Of a stretch of 64,000 nt of DNA, positions 9,025 through 19,055 are shown piece after piece; positions within the stretch are counted from its first letter, which is position 1; the number at the start of each line of letters is the position of its first letter. The DNA comes from Streptomyces sp. NBC_00273 (lineage in GTDB: Bacteria > Actinomycetota > Actinomycetes > Streptomycetales > Streptomycetaceae), in the NCBI RefSeq assembly GCF_036178145.1, contig NZ_CP108067.1, forward strand, positions 3,038,001 through 3,102,000. The letters run 5' to 3'. The notes below the pieces were generated by a model, which worked only from the letters and a program-made list of their open reading frames with translations, did no database searches and was not told where the DNA came from. The translations under genes and the position numbers were made by a program.

Positions 9025-9834
9025 TCACCCGGCGCGCAGCCCCCGCACCGCCCAGGCCCGGGCGGTGAGCGCGACGGAGCCGTCCGGCCCATACGGGAGC
9101 GCCGCGCGGAGCGCGTCCCGCACCTTCTCCCGGTCGGCCGCGGACAGGGCGGCCAGGTATCCCGGGGCCGGACCCTGCCCCGTCAGGAACGGTTCCCACA
9201 GGTCCGCGAAGTCGGCGAACACCGTGGGGACCTCGATCGGGGCGACCGACACCTCGCCCAGTCCCGCCCGCCTCCACAGCGCGTCCAGTGCGTCCGGACG
9301 GCACAGGGGGAAGCGTCGGCGCTCGTCCAGCGCGGCCGCGGACGGGTCCGCGTCGACGGCCGCGCCCCAGAAGAGCCGCAGGAGGTCCATGCCTCCCGCG
9401 TAGTCCCACACGTACGCCGCGACCAGGCCACCCGCGCGGACGGTACGGACCATCTCGGCGACGGCCGCGGCGGGCGGCGCGAGGAAGTTCAGGGTCAGGC
9501 CGCTGACCACCGCGTCGCACGCCCCGTCGCGCACCGGCAGGGCCGCCGCGTCCGCCACGACGACGTGGGTCCCGGCCGTGGCCGCGGCCCGCGCCCAGCC
9601 GGCGTACCCCGGTGACCGGTCGATCGCCAGGACCTCACGGGGCCGGCACCGGGCGGCCACCGCAGCCGACAGCCCGCCGGTGCCGCATCCGACGTCGAGC
9701 CACCGCAGCCGCTCCGGGCGGCCGAGCCAGTACGCGAACCGCTCCGCGACGGGGCGGCTCCACCGGCCCATGTACCGCTCGTAGCCGGCACCGGCCGTCC
9801 ACACGTCGAACCGGTGCTCCTCCCTGTGCGTCAT
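9025..9834 (-). CDS. Class I SAM-dependent methyltransferase
   Basis: A 269-residue cytosolic protein. Motif I is WLDVGCGTGGLS, with the acidic residue after strand 2 in VLAIDRSPG and the motif II/III region VVSGLTLNFL, all typical of the Methyltransf_11/25 families. ATG 9834 (MTHREEHRFDVW) is preferred over GTG 9849, which would add WGPP and has no better SD. The short N-terminal FDVWTAGAGYERYMGRWSRPVA is common in small-molecule methyltransferases of Streptomyces. The acceptor cannot be predicted. The gene is convergent with the LCP gene (32 bp between stops). Confidence 0.8.
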   Translation of the reverse strand: MTHREEHRFDVWTAGAGYERYMGRWSRPVAERFAYWLGRPERLRWLDVGCGTGGLSAAVAARCRPREVLAIDRSPGYAGWARAAATAGTHVVVADAAALPVRDGACDAVVSGLTLNFLAPPAAAVAEMVRTVRAGGLVAAYVWDYAGGMDLLRLFWGAAVDADPSAAALDERRRFPLCRPDALDALWRRAGLGEVSVAPIEVPTVFADFADLWEPFLTGQGPAPGYLAALSAADREKVRDALRAALPYGPDGSVALTARAWAVRGLRAG

Positions 9835-9880
9835 GGGCGGTCCCCACACGGGTCCCGGGCCCGGCGCCGCGGGTACGGCC

Positions 9881-9915
9881 GCGAGGGCCGCACGGGTTGC
9901 CCGTACGGCCCTCGC
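9881..9915 (-). terminator. Terminator downstream of the amino acid permease
   Basis: GCGAGGGCCG (9881-9890) pairs perfectly with CGGCCCTCGC (9906-9915). The enclosed ACGGG/CCCGT lets the stem continue with one mismatch pair. It sits 28 bp beyond the permease stop. Confidence 0.75.
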
Positions 9916-9943
9916 CGGTCCGCCGCGGCGGACGGGTCGGCGG

Positions 9944-11443
9944 CTAGAACTCCGCTTCCTGGCCGACCTTGTGCAGGCGGCTGTTGCGGTAGCCGTAGGA
10001 GAAGTAGACGATGATGCCGATGGCCATCCAGATGCCGAAGCGCAGCCAGGTCTCCGCCGGCAGGTTGAGCATCAGCCAGAACGAGGCCGCGATCGACACG
10101 ATCGGGACGAACGGCACCCACGGGGTCCGGAAGGACCGGTGCAGGTCGGGGCGGCTCTTGCGGAGGATGATCACTCCGAGAGCGACCACCACGAAGGCGA
10201 ACAGGGTGCCGATGTTCACCAGTTCCGCGAGGGTCTCCAGGCTGGTGAAGCCTGCGACGATCGCGATGATCCCGCCGAGCAGCAGGGTCGCCCGGTAGGG
10301 GGTGCGGTACTTCGGGTGCGTCACGGAGAAGACCCGCGGCAGCAGTCCGTCACGGCTCATCGCGAAGAACACGCGGGTCTGGCCGAGCAACAGGATCATG
10401 CACACGGTGATCAGACCGACGGCCGCGCCGAGGCTGATGGCGCCCGAGAAGAACGGCTGGTTCACCGATTTGAAGGCTTCGGCGAGCGGCGCGGTCGGGG
10501 ACATCTCCGAGTACTTCTGCATGCCGGTGACCACCAGGGTCACGGCGACGTAGAGCACCGTGCAGACCAGCAGCGAGCCGAGGATGCCGCGCGGCATGTC
10601 CCGCTGGGGGTTCTTGGTCTCCTCGGCCGCGGTCGCCACCACGTCGAAGCCGATGAAGGCGAAGAAGATGAGCGAGGCCGCCGTGAAGATGCCCATGACG
10701 CCGAAGTTCGTGGGCTCGTAGCCGAAGAGCAACTGGACCAGGGGCGAGTGCCAGCCGCTGACGCCCTCGGCCTGTGGCTGGGCCGGCGGGATGAACGGCG
10801 AGTAGTTGTCGGCCTTGATGAAGAACAGGCCCGCGACGATGACCAGCAGCACGACCGTGACCTTGATCGCGACGACGACCGCGGTGATGCGGGCCGAGAG
10901 CTTCGTCCCGACGACCAGGATCCACGTCAGCACCAGGACCAGCAGGAACGCCAGCAGGTCGAAGTGGCCGCCGGCATCGGGGCCGGACAGGGAGGTCGGC
11001 AGGGTCCAGCCGAGGTTGGTGTCCATGAGGTGGCGCACGTATCCGGACCAGCCGACCGCGACGACGGCCGTGCCGAGTGCGAACTCCAGCACCAGGTCCC
11101 AGCCGATGATCCAGGCGGGCAGCTCACCGATCGAGGCGTACGAGAACGTGTACGCCGATCCGGCCACCGGGACGGTGGACGCGAACTCGGCGTAGCAGAG
11201 CGCCGCGAGGGCGCAGACGATGCCCGCTGCCACGAAGGCGAGGGCGGTAGCGGGACCGGCATTGTTCCGGGCGGCGATGCCCGTGAGGACGAAGATGCCG
11301 GTGCCGATGATGACGCCCACACCGAAGACCGTGAGGTCCCAGGCGGAAAGCGACTTCCGGAGCGCGTGTTCCGGCTCCTCCGTGTCGCGGATGGACTGCT
11401 CCACCGTCTTGGTACGGAATGGGCTGTTCAGATCCTTGCTCAC
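9944..11443 (-). CDS. APC-superfamily amino acid permease
   Basis: A 499-residue integral membrane transporter with about 12 helices. The first helix block LTVFGVGVIIGTGIFVLTG carries the GTGIF unwound segment that binds the amino group in APC transporters. FIGFDVVATAAEETKNPQRD is the second signature, typical of cationic amino acid/CAT-type permeases (YfnA/CAT). Start GTG 11443 follows GGAGG with 5-nt spacing. An SD-less extension upstream exists in frame but is not supported. It transports amino acids by proton symport or exchange; basic amino acids are the family's commonest substrates, which is inference only. A nested inverted repeat lies 30 bp upstream. Confidence 0.85.
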   Translation of the reverse strand: MSKDLNSPFRTKTVEQSIRDTEEPEHALRKSLSAWDLTVFGVGVIIGTGIFVLTGIAARNNAGPATALAFVAAGIVCALAALCYAEFASTVPVAGSAYTFSYASIGELPAWIIGWDLVLEFALGTAVVAVGWSGYVRHLMDTNLGWTLPTSLSGPDAGGHFDLLAFLLVLVLTWILVVGTKLSARITAVVVAIKVTVVLLVIVAGLFFIKADNYSPFIPPAQPQAEGVSGWHSPLVQLLFGYEPTNFGVMGIFTAASLIFFAFIGFDVVATAAEETKNPQRDMPRGILGSLLVCTVLYVAVTLVVTGMQKYSEMSPTAPLAEAFKSVNQPFFSGAISLGAAVGLITVCMILLLGQTRVFFAMSRDGLLPRVFSVTHPKYRTPYRATLLLGGIIAIVAGFTSLETLAELVNIGTLFAFVVVALGVIILRKSRPDLHRSFRTPWVPFVPIVSIAASFWLMLNLPAETWLRFGIWMAIGIIVYFSYGYRNSRLHKVGQEAEF

Positions 11444-11472
11444 CGACGCCTCCGAGAGGTGACGACGCACGA

Positions 11473-11516
11473 ACGGGCCGGGAGGCCCACTCTTCAAGAG
11501 TGATCTCCCGGCCCGT
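11473..11516 (-). terminator. Nested inverted repeat between dxs and the permease
   Basis: ACGGGCCGGGAG (11473-11484) pairs with CTCCCGGCCCGT (11505-11516), and the loop itself holds CACTCTT/AAGAGTG (11488-11502). It is 52 nt past the dxs stop and only 30 nt before the permease start. It is best read as the dxs terminator, but it could fold in a permease leader as an attenuator. Confidence 0.65.
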
Positions 11517-11567
11517 GACGTGCAACCGCGCATCGATCTACGAACGGTGCGCGCGGCGAGGGACGGA

Positions 11568-13484
11568 CTAGTCGACGGCGGCGGCCGGCTCGCTCTCGTA
11601 GCGGCCGTCCAGCTTGGCGACCAGGCCGGTGACCTGCCGGGCGATGTCCGGCGCGGTCAGGCCGATCTCGGCCATGATCTCCTTGCGGAGGGCGTGGTCG
11701 AGGAAGCGCTGCGGAATCCCGAAGTCGCGCAGCGGTACGTCGACGCCCGCGTCCCGCAGGGCCTGCGAGACGGCGGCGCCCACACCGCCGGTACGGCCGT
11801 TGTCCTCGACGGTGACGACCACGCGGTGGCGGTCCGCGAGCGGGGCCAGGGCCTCGTCCACGGGCTTGACCCAGCGGGGGTCGACCACGGTCGTCGAGAT
11901 GCCCTGCTTGTCCAGCAGGTCGGCGATCTCCAGGCACATCGGGGCGAGCGCACCGACCGAGACGAGCAGTACGTCCGGACGGGTGACTTCGGCGCCCGGG
12001 GCGCGCAGCACGTCCATGCCGCCGATCTTGCCGACGGCCGGGACGGCCGGGCCGACGACGCCCTTGGAGAAGCGGACCACGGTCGGCGCGTCCTTGACCT
12101 CGACGGCCTCGCGCAGCTGGGCGCGCAGCTGCTCGGCGTCGCGCGGAGCGGCCAGCCGCAGGCCCGGGACGACCTGGAGGATGGACATGTCCCACATGCC
12201 GTTGTGGGAGGCGCCGTCGGTGCCGGTGATGCCGGCGCGGTCCAGGACGAAGGTGACCCCGCACTTGTGGAGGGCCACGTCCATCAGGACCTGGTCGAAG
12301 GCGCGGTTGAGGAAGGTGGCGTACACCGCGAAGACCGGGTGGGCGCCGCCGGTGGCGAGGCCCGCCGCCGAGGTGGCGCCGTGCTGCTCGGCGATGCCGA
12401 CGTCGTAGATCCGGTCCGGGAAGGCGTCCGCGAACTTCTTCAGGCCGACCGGCTGGAGCATGGCCGCGGTGATGCCGACGATGTCCTTGCGCTCCTTGCC
12501 GAGCTTGACCATCTCGTCGGCGAAGACGGAGGTCCAGCTGGCGGCGTCGGTGCTGACGGGCAGGCCGGTGTCCGGGTGGATCACGCCGACCGCGTGGAAG
12601 CGGTCCGCCTCGTGCTCCAGGGCCGGGGTGTAGCCGCGGCCCTTCTGGGTGAGGCAGTGCACGATGACCGGTCCGCTGAAGCGCTTGGCGCGCTGCAGGG
12701 CGGACTCCAGGGCCTCGATGTCGTGGCCGTCGATGGGCCCGATGTACTTGAGCCCGAGGTCCTCGAACATGCCCTGCGGGGCGATGAAGTCCTTGAGGCC
12801 CTTCTTGGCGCCGTGCAGGGTCTCGAAGAGCGGCTTCCCGACGACCGGGGTGCGCTCCAGGATCTCCTTGCCGCGGGCCAGGAAGCGCTCGTAGCCGTCC
12901 GTGGTGCGCAGGGTCGCCAGGTGGTTCGCGAGGCCGCCGATGGTGGGGCCGTACGAACGCTCGTTGTCGTTGACGACGATGACCAGCGGGCGGTCCTTGG
13001 CGGCGGCGATGTTGTTCAGCGCCTCCCAGGCCATGCCACCGGTCAGCGCGCCGTCGCCGATGACGGCGGCGACGTGGTGGTCCTCGCGGCCCATCACCTC
13101 GTTGGCCTTGGCGAGGCCGTCGGCCCAGCCGAGCACGGTGGAGGCGTGCGAGTTCTCGATCACGTCGTGGTCGGACTCGGCGCGCGAGGGGTAGCCGGAC
13201 AGGCCTCCCTTGAAGCGCAGGTTGCCGAAGTCCTGGCGGCCCGTGAGCAGCTTGTGGACGTAGGCCTGGTGGCCGGTGTCGAAGAGGATCTTGTCCTTGG
13301 GCGATTCGAAGACCCGGTGCAGGGCGATCGTCAGTTCGACCACGCCGAGGTTGGGGCCGAGGTGCCCGCCGGTCTTGGAGACGGCGTCGACGAGGAAGGA
13401 CCTGATCTCTGCCGCGAGCTGGTCGAGCTCCTCCTGGCTGAGCCGGTCCAGATCGCGCGGTCCCTTGATGCGGGTCAGCAGCAC
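11568..13484 (-). CDS. dxs: 1-deoxy-D-xylulose-5-phosphate synthase
   Basis: A 638-residue thiamine diphosphate enzyme that condenses pyruvate and glyceraldehyde-3-phosphate, the first step of the MEP isoprenoid pathway. The N-terminal domain shows [18 protein letters not shown] and the ThDP motif GDGALTGG...NDNE ([18 protein letters not shown], then [10 protein letters not shown]). The transketolase-type second domain shows [17 protein letters not shown] and [15 protein letters not shown]. Start GTG 13484 ([16 protein letters not shown]) has AAGGAGG 6-8 nt upstream. A possible -10 TAGACT lies at about 13517-13522 (reverse strand). S. coelicolor has more than one dxs; by synteny this is the copy next to xylFGH. 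It is monocistronic, with terminators on both sides. Confidence 0.95.
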   Translation of the reverse strand: MLLTRIKGPRDLDRLSQEELDQLAAEIRSFLVDAVSKTGGHLGPNLGVVELTIALHRVFESPKDKILFDTGHQAYVHKLLTGRQDFGNLRFKGGLSGYPSRAESDHDVIENSHASTVLGWADGLAKANEVMGREDHHVAAVIGDGALTGGMAWEALNNIAAAKDRPLVIVVNDNERSYGPTIGGLANHLATLRTTDGYERFLARGKEILERTPVVGKPLFETLHGAKKGLKDFIAPQGMFEDLGLKYIGPIDGHDIEALESALQRAKRFSGPVIVHCLTQKGRGYTPALEHEADRFHAVGVIHPDTGLPVSTDAASWTSVFADEMVKLGKERKDIVGITAAMLQPVGLKKFADAFPDRIYDVGIAEQHGATSAAGLATGGAHPVFAVYATFLNRAFDQVLMDVALHKCGVTFVLDRAGITGTDGASHNGMWDMSILQVVPGLRLAAPRDAEQLRAQLREAVEVKDAPTVVRFSKGVVGPAVPAVGKIGGMDVLRAPGAEVTRPDVLLVSVGALAPMCLEIADLLDKQGISTTVVDPRWVKPVDEALAPLADRHRVVVTVEDNGRTGGVGAAVSQALRDAGVDVPLRDFGIPQRFLDHALRKEIMAEIGLTAPDIARQVTGLVAKLDGRYESEPAAAVD

Positions 13485-13583
13485 CCGTGCCTCCTTGCAG
13501 TTGCTTGCTGGTCTGTCGAGTCTAATGTTCCGTCCCCGGCCGCGGTCATCGGGCCGTCCCGGGGGAGTCACACCTTTGTCATA

Positions 13584-13662
13584 CATGTACGCACGGCCTG
13601 ACGGCCACACATCACATACGGGCGTATACCCGTACATGAGTACCCCGTACATGCACGCACGG
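13584..13662. repeat. Repeated ACATGNACGCACGG element upstream of dxs
   Basis: ACATGTACGCACGG (13584-13597) recurs with one mismatch as ACATGCACGCACGG (13649-13662). GTACATG also occurs at 13632-13638 and 13647-13653, and GTATAC lies between them. This A/T-richer stretch separates the xylH terminator from dxs and is the likely place for dxs control sites. Confidence 0.4.
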
Positions 13663-13663
13663 A

Positions 13664-13694
13664 TGCCCGGCGCCACGAGAAGTGGCGCCGGGCA
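13664..13694 (-). terminator. Terminator of the xylFGH operon
   Basis: TGCCCGGCGCCAC (13664-13676) and GTGGCGCCGGGCA (13682-13694) form a perfect 13-bp stem with a GAGAA loop, 54 bp past the xylH stop. Confidence 0.8.
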
Positions 13695-13747
13695 CTGTGA
13701 CCGGTCTTACCGCCGGACGTCACTCCGGCGCGGGGTCGGGCGCGCGA

Positions 13748-15063
<1,316 letters not shown>

Positions 15064-15067
<4 letters not shown>

Positions 15068-15843
15068 TTGCCGGCCTCCGAGGTGCGGGCCGCCCGGCGG
15101 GTCACGGCGTTGTCCGTGGCACCGGTGATGGCGGAGATGATCTCTTCCTGCGAGGTGTCGGCGACGTTGAAGACACCGTTGTTGCGGCCCAGCCGCAGGA
15201 CCGCCACCTTGTCGGCGACGGCCTTCACATCGGCCATGTTGTGGCTGATGAGGATGACGGCGTGGCCGCGCTCGCGCAGCCGCTCCACCAGGTCGAGGAC
15301 CTGTGCGGTCTGCTCGACGCCGAGGGCGGCGGTGGGCTCGTCGAGGATGACGAGCTGGGGCTCGCCCAGCATGGAACGGGCGATCGCCACGGTCTGGCGC
15401 TGACCGCCGGAGAGTGACGCGATGGGGATCCGGACACTAGGGATCCGGATGGACAGGGTGGTCAGGAGCTCGCGGGCGCGCCGCTCCATCTCCACCTCGT
15501 CGAGGATGCCGTAGCTCTTGAGCTCTCGGCCGAGGAAGAGGTTGCCGACGACGTCGATGTTGTCGCACAGCGCCAGGTCCTGGTAGACCGTCGCGATGCC
15601 CAGGTTCTGGGCGTCGTGGGGCTTGCCGATGGAGACCGGGCGCCCCTCCCACTCGATGACACCTTCATCGATGGGGTGCACGCCGGCGATCGTCTTGACC
15701 AGCGTGGACTTTCCGGCACCGTTGTCGCCGACGAGGGCGACCACTTCACCGGAGTGGATCTCGAGTTCTACGTCGGTGAGGGCCTGAACGGCGCCGAACC
15801 GCTTCGAGACCCCTCGCAACGCCAGCACGGGCGCAGCGGACAC
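15064..15843 (-). CDS. xylG: Xylose-type ABC transporter ATP-binding protein (single-domain)
   Basis: A 259-residue ATPase. Walker A is GDNGAGKST, the signature is LSGGQRQTVAIA, Walker B is LVILDEPTAALG, and the H-loop is LISHNM. It has one nucleotide-binding domain, whereas E. coli XylG/RbsA have two in tandem; half-size versions like this are usual in actinobacteria and would act as a dimer. I chose GTG 15843 (MSAAPVLALRG) because AAGGAG lies 9 nt before it. ATG 15852 would directly abut the SD. It follows xylF after a 173-bp gap holding competing hairpins and overlaps xylH. Confidence 0.88.
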
Positions 15844-15930
15844 ATGAACCATCTCCTTCGCCGCCTGACCGGCGGGGATGTCGTGCAAAAAGAGCAGGAG
15901 CGGGACGAATGGGGGAGGAACGTTTCTGCC

Positions 15931-15973
15931 CGGCGCCCCGCCCGGTGGCGGGGATTGAGTGGGAGGGGCGCCG
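15931..15973 (-). promoter_or_regulatory. Overlapping hairpins in the xylF-xylG gap (possible partial terminator)
   Basis: CGGCGCCCC (15931-15939) can pair with GGGGCGCCG (15965-15973). CCCCGCC (15936-15942) can instead pair with GGCGGGG (15947-15953). The two stems share bases and exclude each other. The position, right after the binding-protein gene and before the ATPase gene, is where ABC operons often reduce or stabilise transcripts so that binding protein is made in excess. Confidence 0.5.
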
Positions 15974-16016
15974 GTCAGGCACGTGGGGCCGCCTCACGGG
16001 GAGGCGACGGGGGCCG

Positions 16017-17129
16017 CTACTTCAGGCCGGCGGCGGCGCAAGCGGCCGCGTACTTGTCGGTGCAGATCTCGTCGACCGTGTAGACGCCGTCCTTGACGAC
16101 GCTGTCCTTGATGTTGGCCTTGGTCAGCGAGATGACCGGGATCAGCACGGAGGGGACGCCCTTGGTGGTGGGGCTGTCGACCGTGGAGGTGGTGCCTTCG
16201 GGCTTCCCGCCCTTGGCGAGGGCGACCGCCATCTTCGCGGCGGCCTCGGCCTCGGGGGCGTACGGCTTGTAGACGCTCATGAACTGCTCGCCCGCGACGA
16301 TGCGCTGCACACCGGCGAGTTCGGCGTCCTGGCCGGTGACCGGCGGCAGGGGGGAGACGCCGGCGGCCTTGAGGGCGGTGATGATGCCGCCGGCCATGCC
16401 GTCGTTGGCGGAGTAGACGCCGATGACCTTGTCCTTGCCGAGCGCGGAGAGCGCGGCCGCCATGTTGGTGTTGGCGTTCTCCGGCTTCCACTCGACGGTG
16501 TCGTACTCCTTGCCGACGTTCACCTTGCCGTCGAGCTCGGAGTGGGCACCGGACTTGAAGAGCTTGGCGTTCGGGTCGGTGACCGAACCGTTCATCATGA
16601 CGATCTGGCCGTCCTTGGCCTTGTCGCCCAGCGCCTCGAGCAGGGCCTTGCCCTGGACCTTGCCGACCTCTTCGTTGTCGAAGGAGGTGTACGCGTCGAT
16701 CGGGCCCTCGGCCAGGCGGTCGTAGGAGACGACCGGGATGCCGGCGTCCTTGGCCTTCTTGACCGAGCCGGCGATGGCCTTGGAGTCCACCGCGTCGATG
16801 ATCAGGACGTCCACCTTGTTGGTGATCATCGTGTCGACCTGGGAGTTCTGCGTGGTCGCGTCCTGCTTGGCGTTGGCGTAGACGACCTCGCCCTTGCCAC
16901 CGGTGAGCTCGGCGACCTTCTTCTCGATCAGCGGCTTGTCGAACTTCTCGTAACGCGCGGTCTGGTTCTCCGGCAGGAGCAGACCGACCTTGATCGCATC
17001 GCCCTTGGCGGCGCCGGAGGACGCCTTCGTCGTGTCGCCGGCCTCCTTCGCACTGCCACAAGCGGCGAGCGAAACGGCCATGGCACCAGCGGCGACAGCT
17101 ACGGCGGCTCTGCGCATACGCGTGTTCAT
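16017..17129 (-). CDS. xylF: Xylose-type ABC transporter substrate-binding lipoprotein
   Basis: A 370-residue lipoprotein. Positively charged start (MNTRMRR), hydrophobic stretch and lipobox SLAAC (lipidated Cys24), followed by a Peripla_BP_4 sugar-binding fold (IKVGLLLPENQTARYEKFD, then VLIIDAVDSKA, VVSYDRLAEG and VYSANDGMAGG). The sequence resembles XylF/ChvE-type monosaccharide receptors. SD AGGGAGG lies about 10 nt before the ATG. It is the first gene of xylFGH and lies 117 bp from the end of the ROK regulator gene; its promoter must lie in that gap or the regulator's 3' end. Sugar specificity rests on synteny with S. coelicolor. Confidence 0.9.
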   Translation of the reverse strand: MNTRMRRAAVAVAAGAMAVSLAACGSAKEAGDTTKASSGAAKGDAIKVGLLLPENQTARYEKFDKPLIEKKVAELTGGKGEVVYANAKQDATTQNSQVDTMITNKVDVLIIDAVDSKAIAGSVKKAKDAGIPVVSYDRLAEGPIDAYTSFDNEEVGKVQGKALLEALGDKAKDGQIVMMNGSVTDPNAKLFKSGAHSELDGKVNVGKEYDTVEWKPENANTNMAAALSALGKDKVIGVYSANDGMAGGIITALKAAGVSPLPPVTGQDAELAGVQRIVAGEQFMSVYKPYAPEAEAAAKMAVALAKGGKPEGTTSTVDSPTTKGVPSVLIPVISLTKANIKDSVVKDGVYTVDEICTDKYAAACAAAGLK

Positions 17130-17246
17130 TACTTGAACCTCCCTGACGAGGCCGCAGCGGCGCGGCCGAGGTGGATGTGAGTCAACCCCGGCCGCGTTTT
17201 GCCGTCAAGGAGTGAATTCTTAACGAGATGACAACGGTGCCATTCG

Positions 17247-18461
17247 TTATCTACCTGAAGACAAGACGGCTGGAGCTCGCACTCCACTTCCATGATCTGA
17301 CAAAAGTGTCGAATCGCCCATCTCGCTGAGGACGAGCGCCAGTGCGCCCAGCACCTCGGCCCGCCCGCCCAGGTTCCCCGTCAGCACCGACAACTGCCGG
17401 GCCGCACTGGGGATCGCGTACCTTCCCACCGATTCGCGGATGGGGGCGAGGACGAGTTCACCGGCCTCGGCCAGCGAGCCGCCCAGCACCACCCGGCTGG
17501 GGTTCAGCAGGTTGCACAGACTGGCCACCCCGCTGCCGATGTGCCGGCCCACGTCCGTGATCACGCGGCGGCAGCCCGGGTCTCCCTCGCGGGCCAGTTC
17601 GACCACCCGCTCCATCGTCAACTCGGGGCCGTGCGTGCCCTGGAGCAGCGGCAGTACGTACCGGGCGGCCGCGAAGGTCTCCAGGCAGCCGCGGTTGCCG
17701 CAGCGGCAGACCGGGCCCGATTCGTCCAGGGTGATGTGCCCGATCTCGCCCGCCGTGCCACCGGGTCCGCGGTAGATCTGGCCGTTGATCACGAGGCCCG
17801 CACCCACGCCACTGGCCACCTTGATGTAGGCCAGGTCCTTCACTCCCCGCCCGCTCCCCCAAACGAGTTCGCCGAGGGCGCCGAGGTTCGCGTCGTTGTC
17901 CACGTACACGGGCACCCCGAGGCGCTGCGAGAGCTCTTGGCGGGGGTTAATGCCCGCCCAGCCCGGCAGGATCGCGGTCGAGCCCAGGGTCCCGGACTCC
18001 ACGTCGATCGGGCCGGGCACGCCGAGCCCGACGCCGATGACCTTCTCCAGCCCCACGCCGATGTCCGCGATCAGCCGTCCGACCAGGGCTTCCGCCCGGT
18101 CGAAGCCGTCCGCCCAGGACGCGTCGACGTCCAGCGGCTCGGTCTCCTCGGCCAGCACCTGGTGGGCCAGGTTCCCCACCGCCACCCGCAGGTGGGTGTG
18201 TCCGAAGTCGACACCGATGACGATCCCCGCGTCGCCGCTGAGCGAGACGCTGCGCGCCCGGCGGCCGCCGGCCGAGGTGTCGGTGACCTCGACGGTCCCG
18301 CCGTCCTTCAGTTCCCGGACGATGTTGGAGACCGTGGCCGCCGACAGTCCGGTGGCGCGGGCGATCTCCGCCTGGGTCAGCGATCCCGCGAGCCGCACCG
18401 CTCGCACGACCCGTTCGAGATTCGCGCGATGCAGTGACGACTGCGATCCGGGAGTCTGCAC
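17247..18461 (-). CDS. rok7B7: ROK-family transcriptional regulator (Rok7B7 type)
   Basis: A 404-residue regulator. N-terminal winged helix-turn-helix at about 10-65 (GSLTQAEIARATGLSAATVSN), then a ROK actin-like sugar-binding fold: GIVIGVDFGHTHLRV (phosphate-binding loop), GLGVPGPID, PVYVDNDANLGALGE and the zinc/ROK signature CRCGNRGCLE with GHI upstream. The kinase-type Asp in DNDAN is present, but regulators of this class bind sugars without phosphorylating them. In S. coelicolor the gene at this position (SCO6008) controls xylFGH, carbon catabolite control and antibiotic production; this is family knowledge, and I infer orthology from its place between xylF and (after an insertion) ngcEFG. 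It is transcribed in the same direction as xylFGH. Confidence 0.87.
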   Translation of the reverse strand: MQTPGSQSSLHRANLERVVRAVRLAGSLTQAEIARATGLSAATVSNIVRELKDGGTVEVTDTSAGGRRARSVSLSGDAGIVIGVDFGHTHLRVAVGNLAHQVLAEETEPLDVDASWADGFDRAEALVGRLIADIGVGLEKVIGVGLGVPGPIDVESGTLGSTAILPGWAGINPRQELSQRLGVPVYVDNDANLGALGELVWGSGRGVKDLAYIKVASGVGAGLVINGQIYRGPGGTAGEIGHITLDESGPVCRCGNRGCLETFAAARYVLPLLQGTHGPELTMERVVELAREGDPGCRRVITDVGRHIGSGVASLCNLLNPSRVVLGGSLAEAGELVLAPIRESVGRYAIPSAARQLSVLTGNLGGRAEVLGALALVLSEMGDSTLLSDHGSGVRAPAVLSSGR

Positions 18462-18755
18462 GACTCATCCACTCCTGCCCATTAGCGACGGCCAGCCGTC
18501 GCCCCCCGGCCGGGGCACGTCACGGCTTCACGCTCCGAGACCCGGCATCTCTCCAACTTGTGAACCTTAAGTCGAGCCTTTGCACATCCAGACGTCAAGA
18601 GGCTGATGCGGCATGAAACGGCCACTACTGACCTAAAAGGGGAGAGAAGCGGCCCCTTGGATCGTGTTACGGTCACTGGGACGCCGATCATCTGTGGCCT
18701 TTCCGGCCGGATCGGGCGTTTCGTAATGACCGCGCGACGCAAGGAGGTGTTCGGG
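18462..18755 (+). promoter_or_regulatory. Upstream region of rok7B7 and first part of the mgtA leader
   Basis: This divergent 594-bp region (18462-19055) holds no long gene. AAGGGG (18637-18642) and CCCCTT (18653-18658) form a 6-bp hairpin. TCGGGA (18751-18756) pairs with TCCCGA (18761-18766), which would mask the start codon of the small ORF at 18756. On the reverse strand TTGACG (18598-18593) could be a -35 for rok7B7. I could not match the known M-box Mg2+ riboswitch here. Confidence 0.4.
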
Positions 18756-18797
18756 ATGAGTCCCGATCGAAGTCCTTGCAGCGCTCTCGTCGGCTGA
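18756..18797 (+). CDS. Putative 13-residue leader peptide upstream of mgtA
   Basis: ATG at 18756 is preceded by AAGGAGG (18741-18747) at 8-nt spacing, one of the best ribosome-binding sites in the window. The ORF encodes MSPDRSPCSALVG and stops at TGA 18795-18797. A strong hairpin and a T-rich tract follow before the mgtA start. The arrangement resembles the MgtL leader of enterobacterial mgtA, which also starts with Pro/Asp codons (MEPDPTP) and couples translation to transcription termination. Resemblance is in layout and a short Pro-Asp motif only. Translation and function are unproven. Confidence 0.45.
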   Translation: MSPDRSPCSALVG

Positions 18798-18817
18798 CCT
18801 TGTGACCGGCTGACCTT
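18791..18817 (+). repeat. 11-bp direct repeat in the mgtA leader
   Basis: CGGCTGACCTT occurs at 18791-18801 and again at 18807-18817, separated by GTGAC. The first copy includes the stop codon of the leader ORF. Confidence 0.5.
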
Positions 18818-18828
18818 TCCCTGCGTAC

Positions 18829-18890
18829 GCACGGCAGCGGCGGACCGCTGTCCCCGTGCACGCTCGCGTTGCTGCGCGTTCTTTTCTTCC
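18829..18890 (+). terminator. Hairpin plus T-rich tract before mgtA (candidate attenuator)
   Basis: GCACGGCAGCGG (18829-18840) pairs with CCGCTG (18845-18850) and CCGTGC (18854-18859), with a CGGA loop and a 3-nt bulge. About 20 nt further on is TTCTTTTCTTCC (18879-18890), unusual in this GC-rich sequence. It lies between the leader ORF and mgtA, both on the same strand, so a terminator here would have to be conditional. Confidence 0.45.
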
Positions 18891-19055
18891 ACACTCCCTT
18901 CCTTCCGCATGCCCTGCCAACTCCGCCGGGCACGCGTCATCCATGCCCGTCGGCGTGCCCGCGGCCCATCGGGGTCCCCGCACGCCACCCCATGATCACT
19001 CCACGTGACCGCTCGGCTCCGCGCTGCTCGGACACCGTGGAGGGAGGTACTCGTC

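Noticed and set aside
18600..19055. M-box (ykoK) Mg2+ riboswitch before mgtA
   Set aside because: I could not find the conserved M-box sequence blocks; only simple hairpins are visible.
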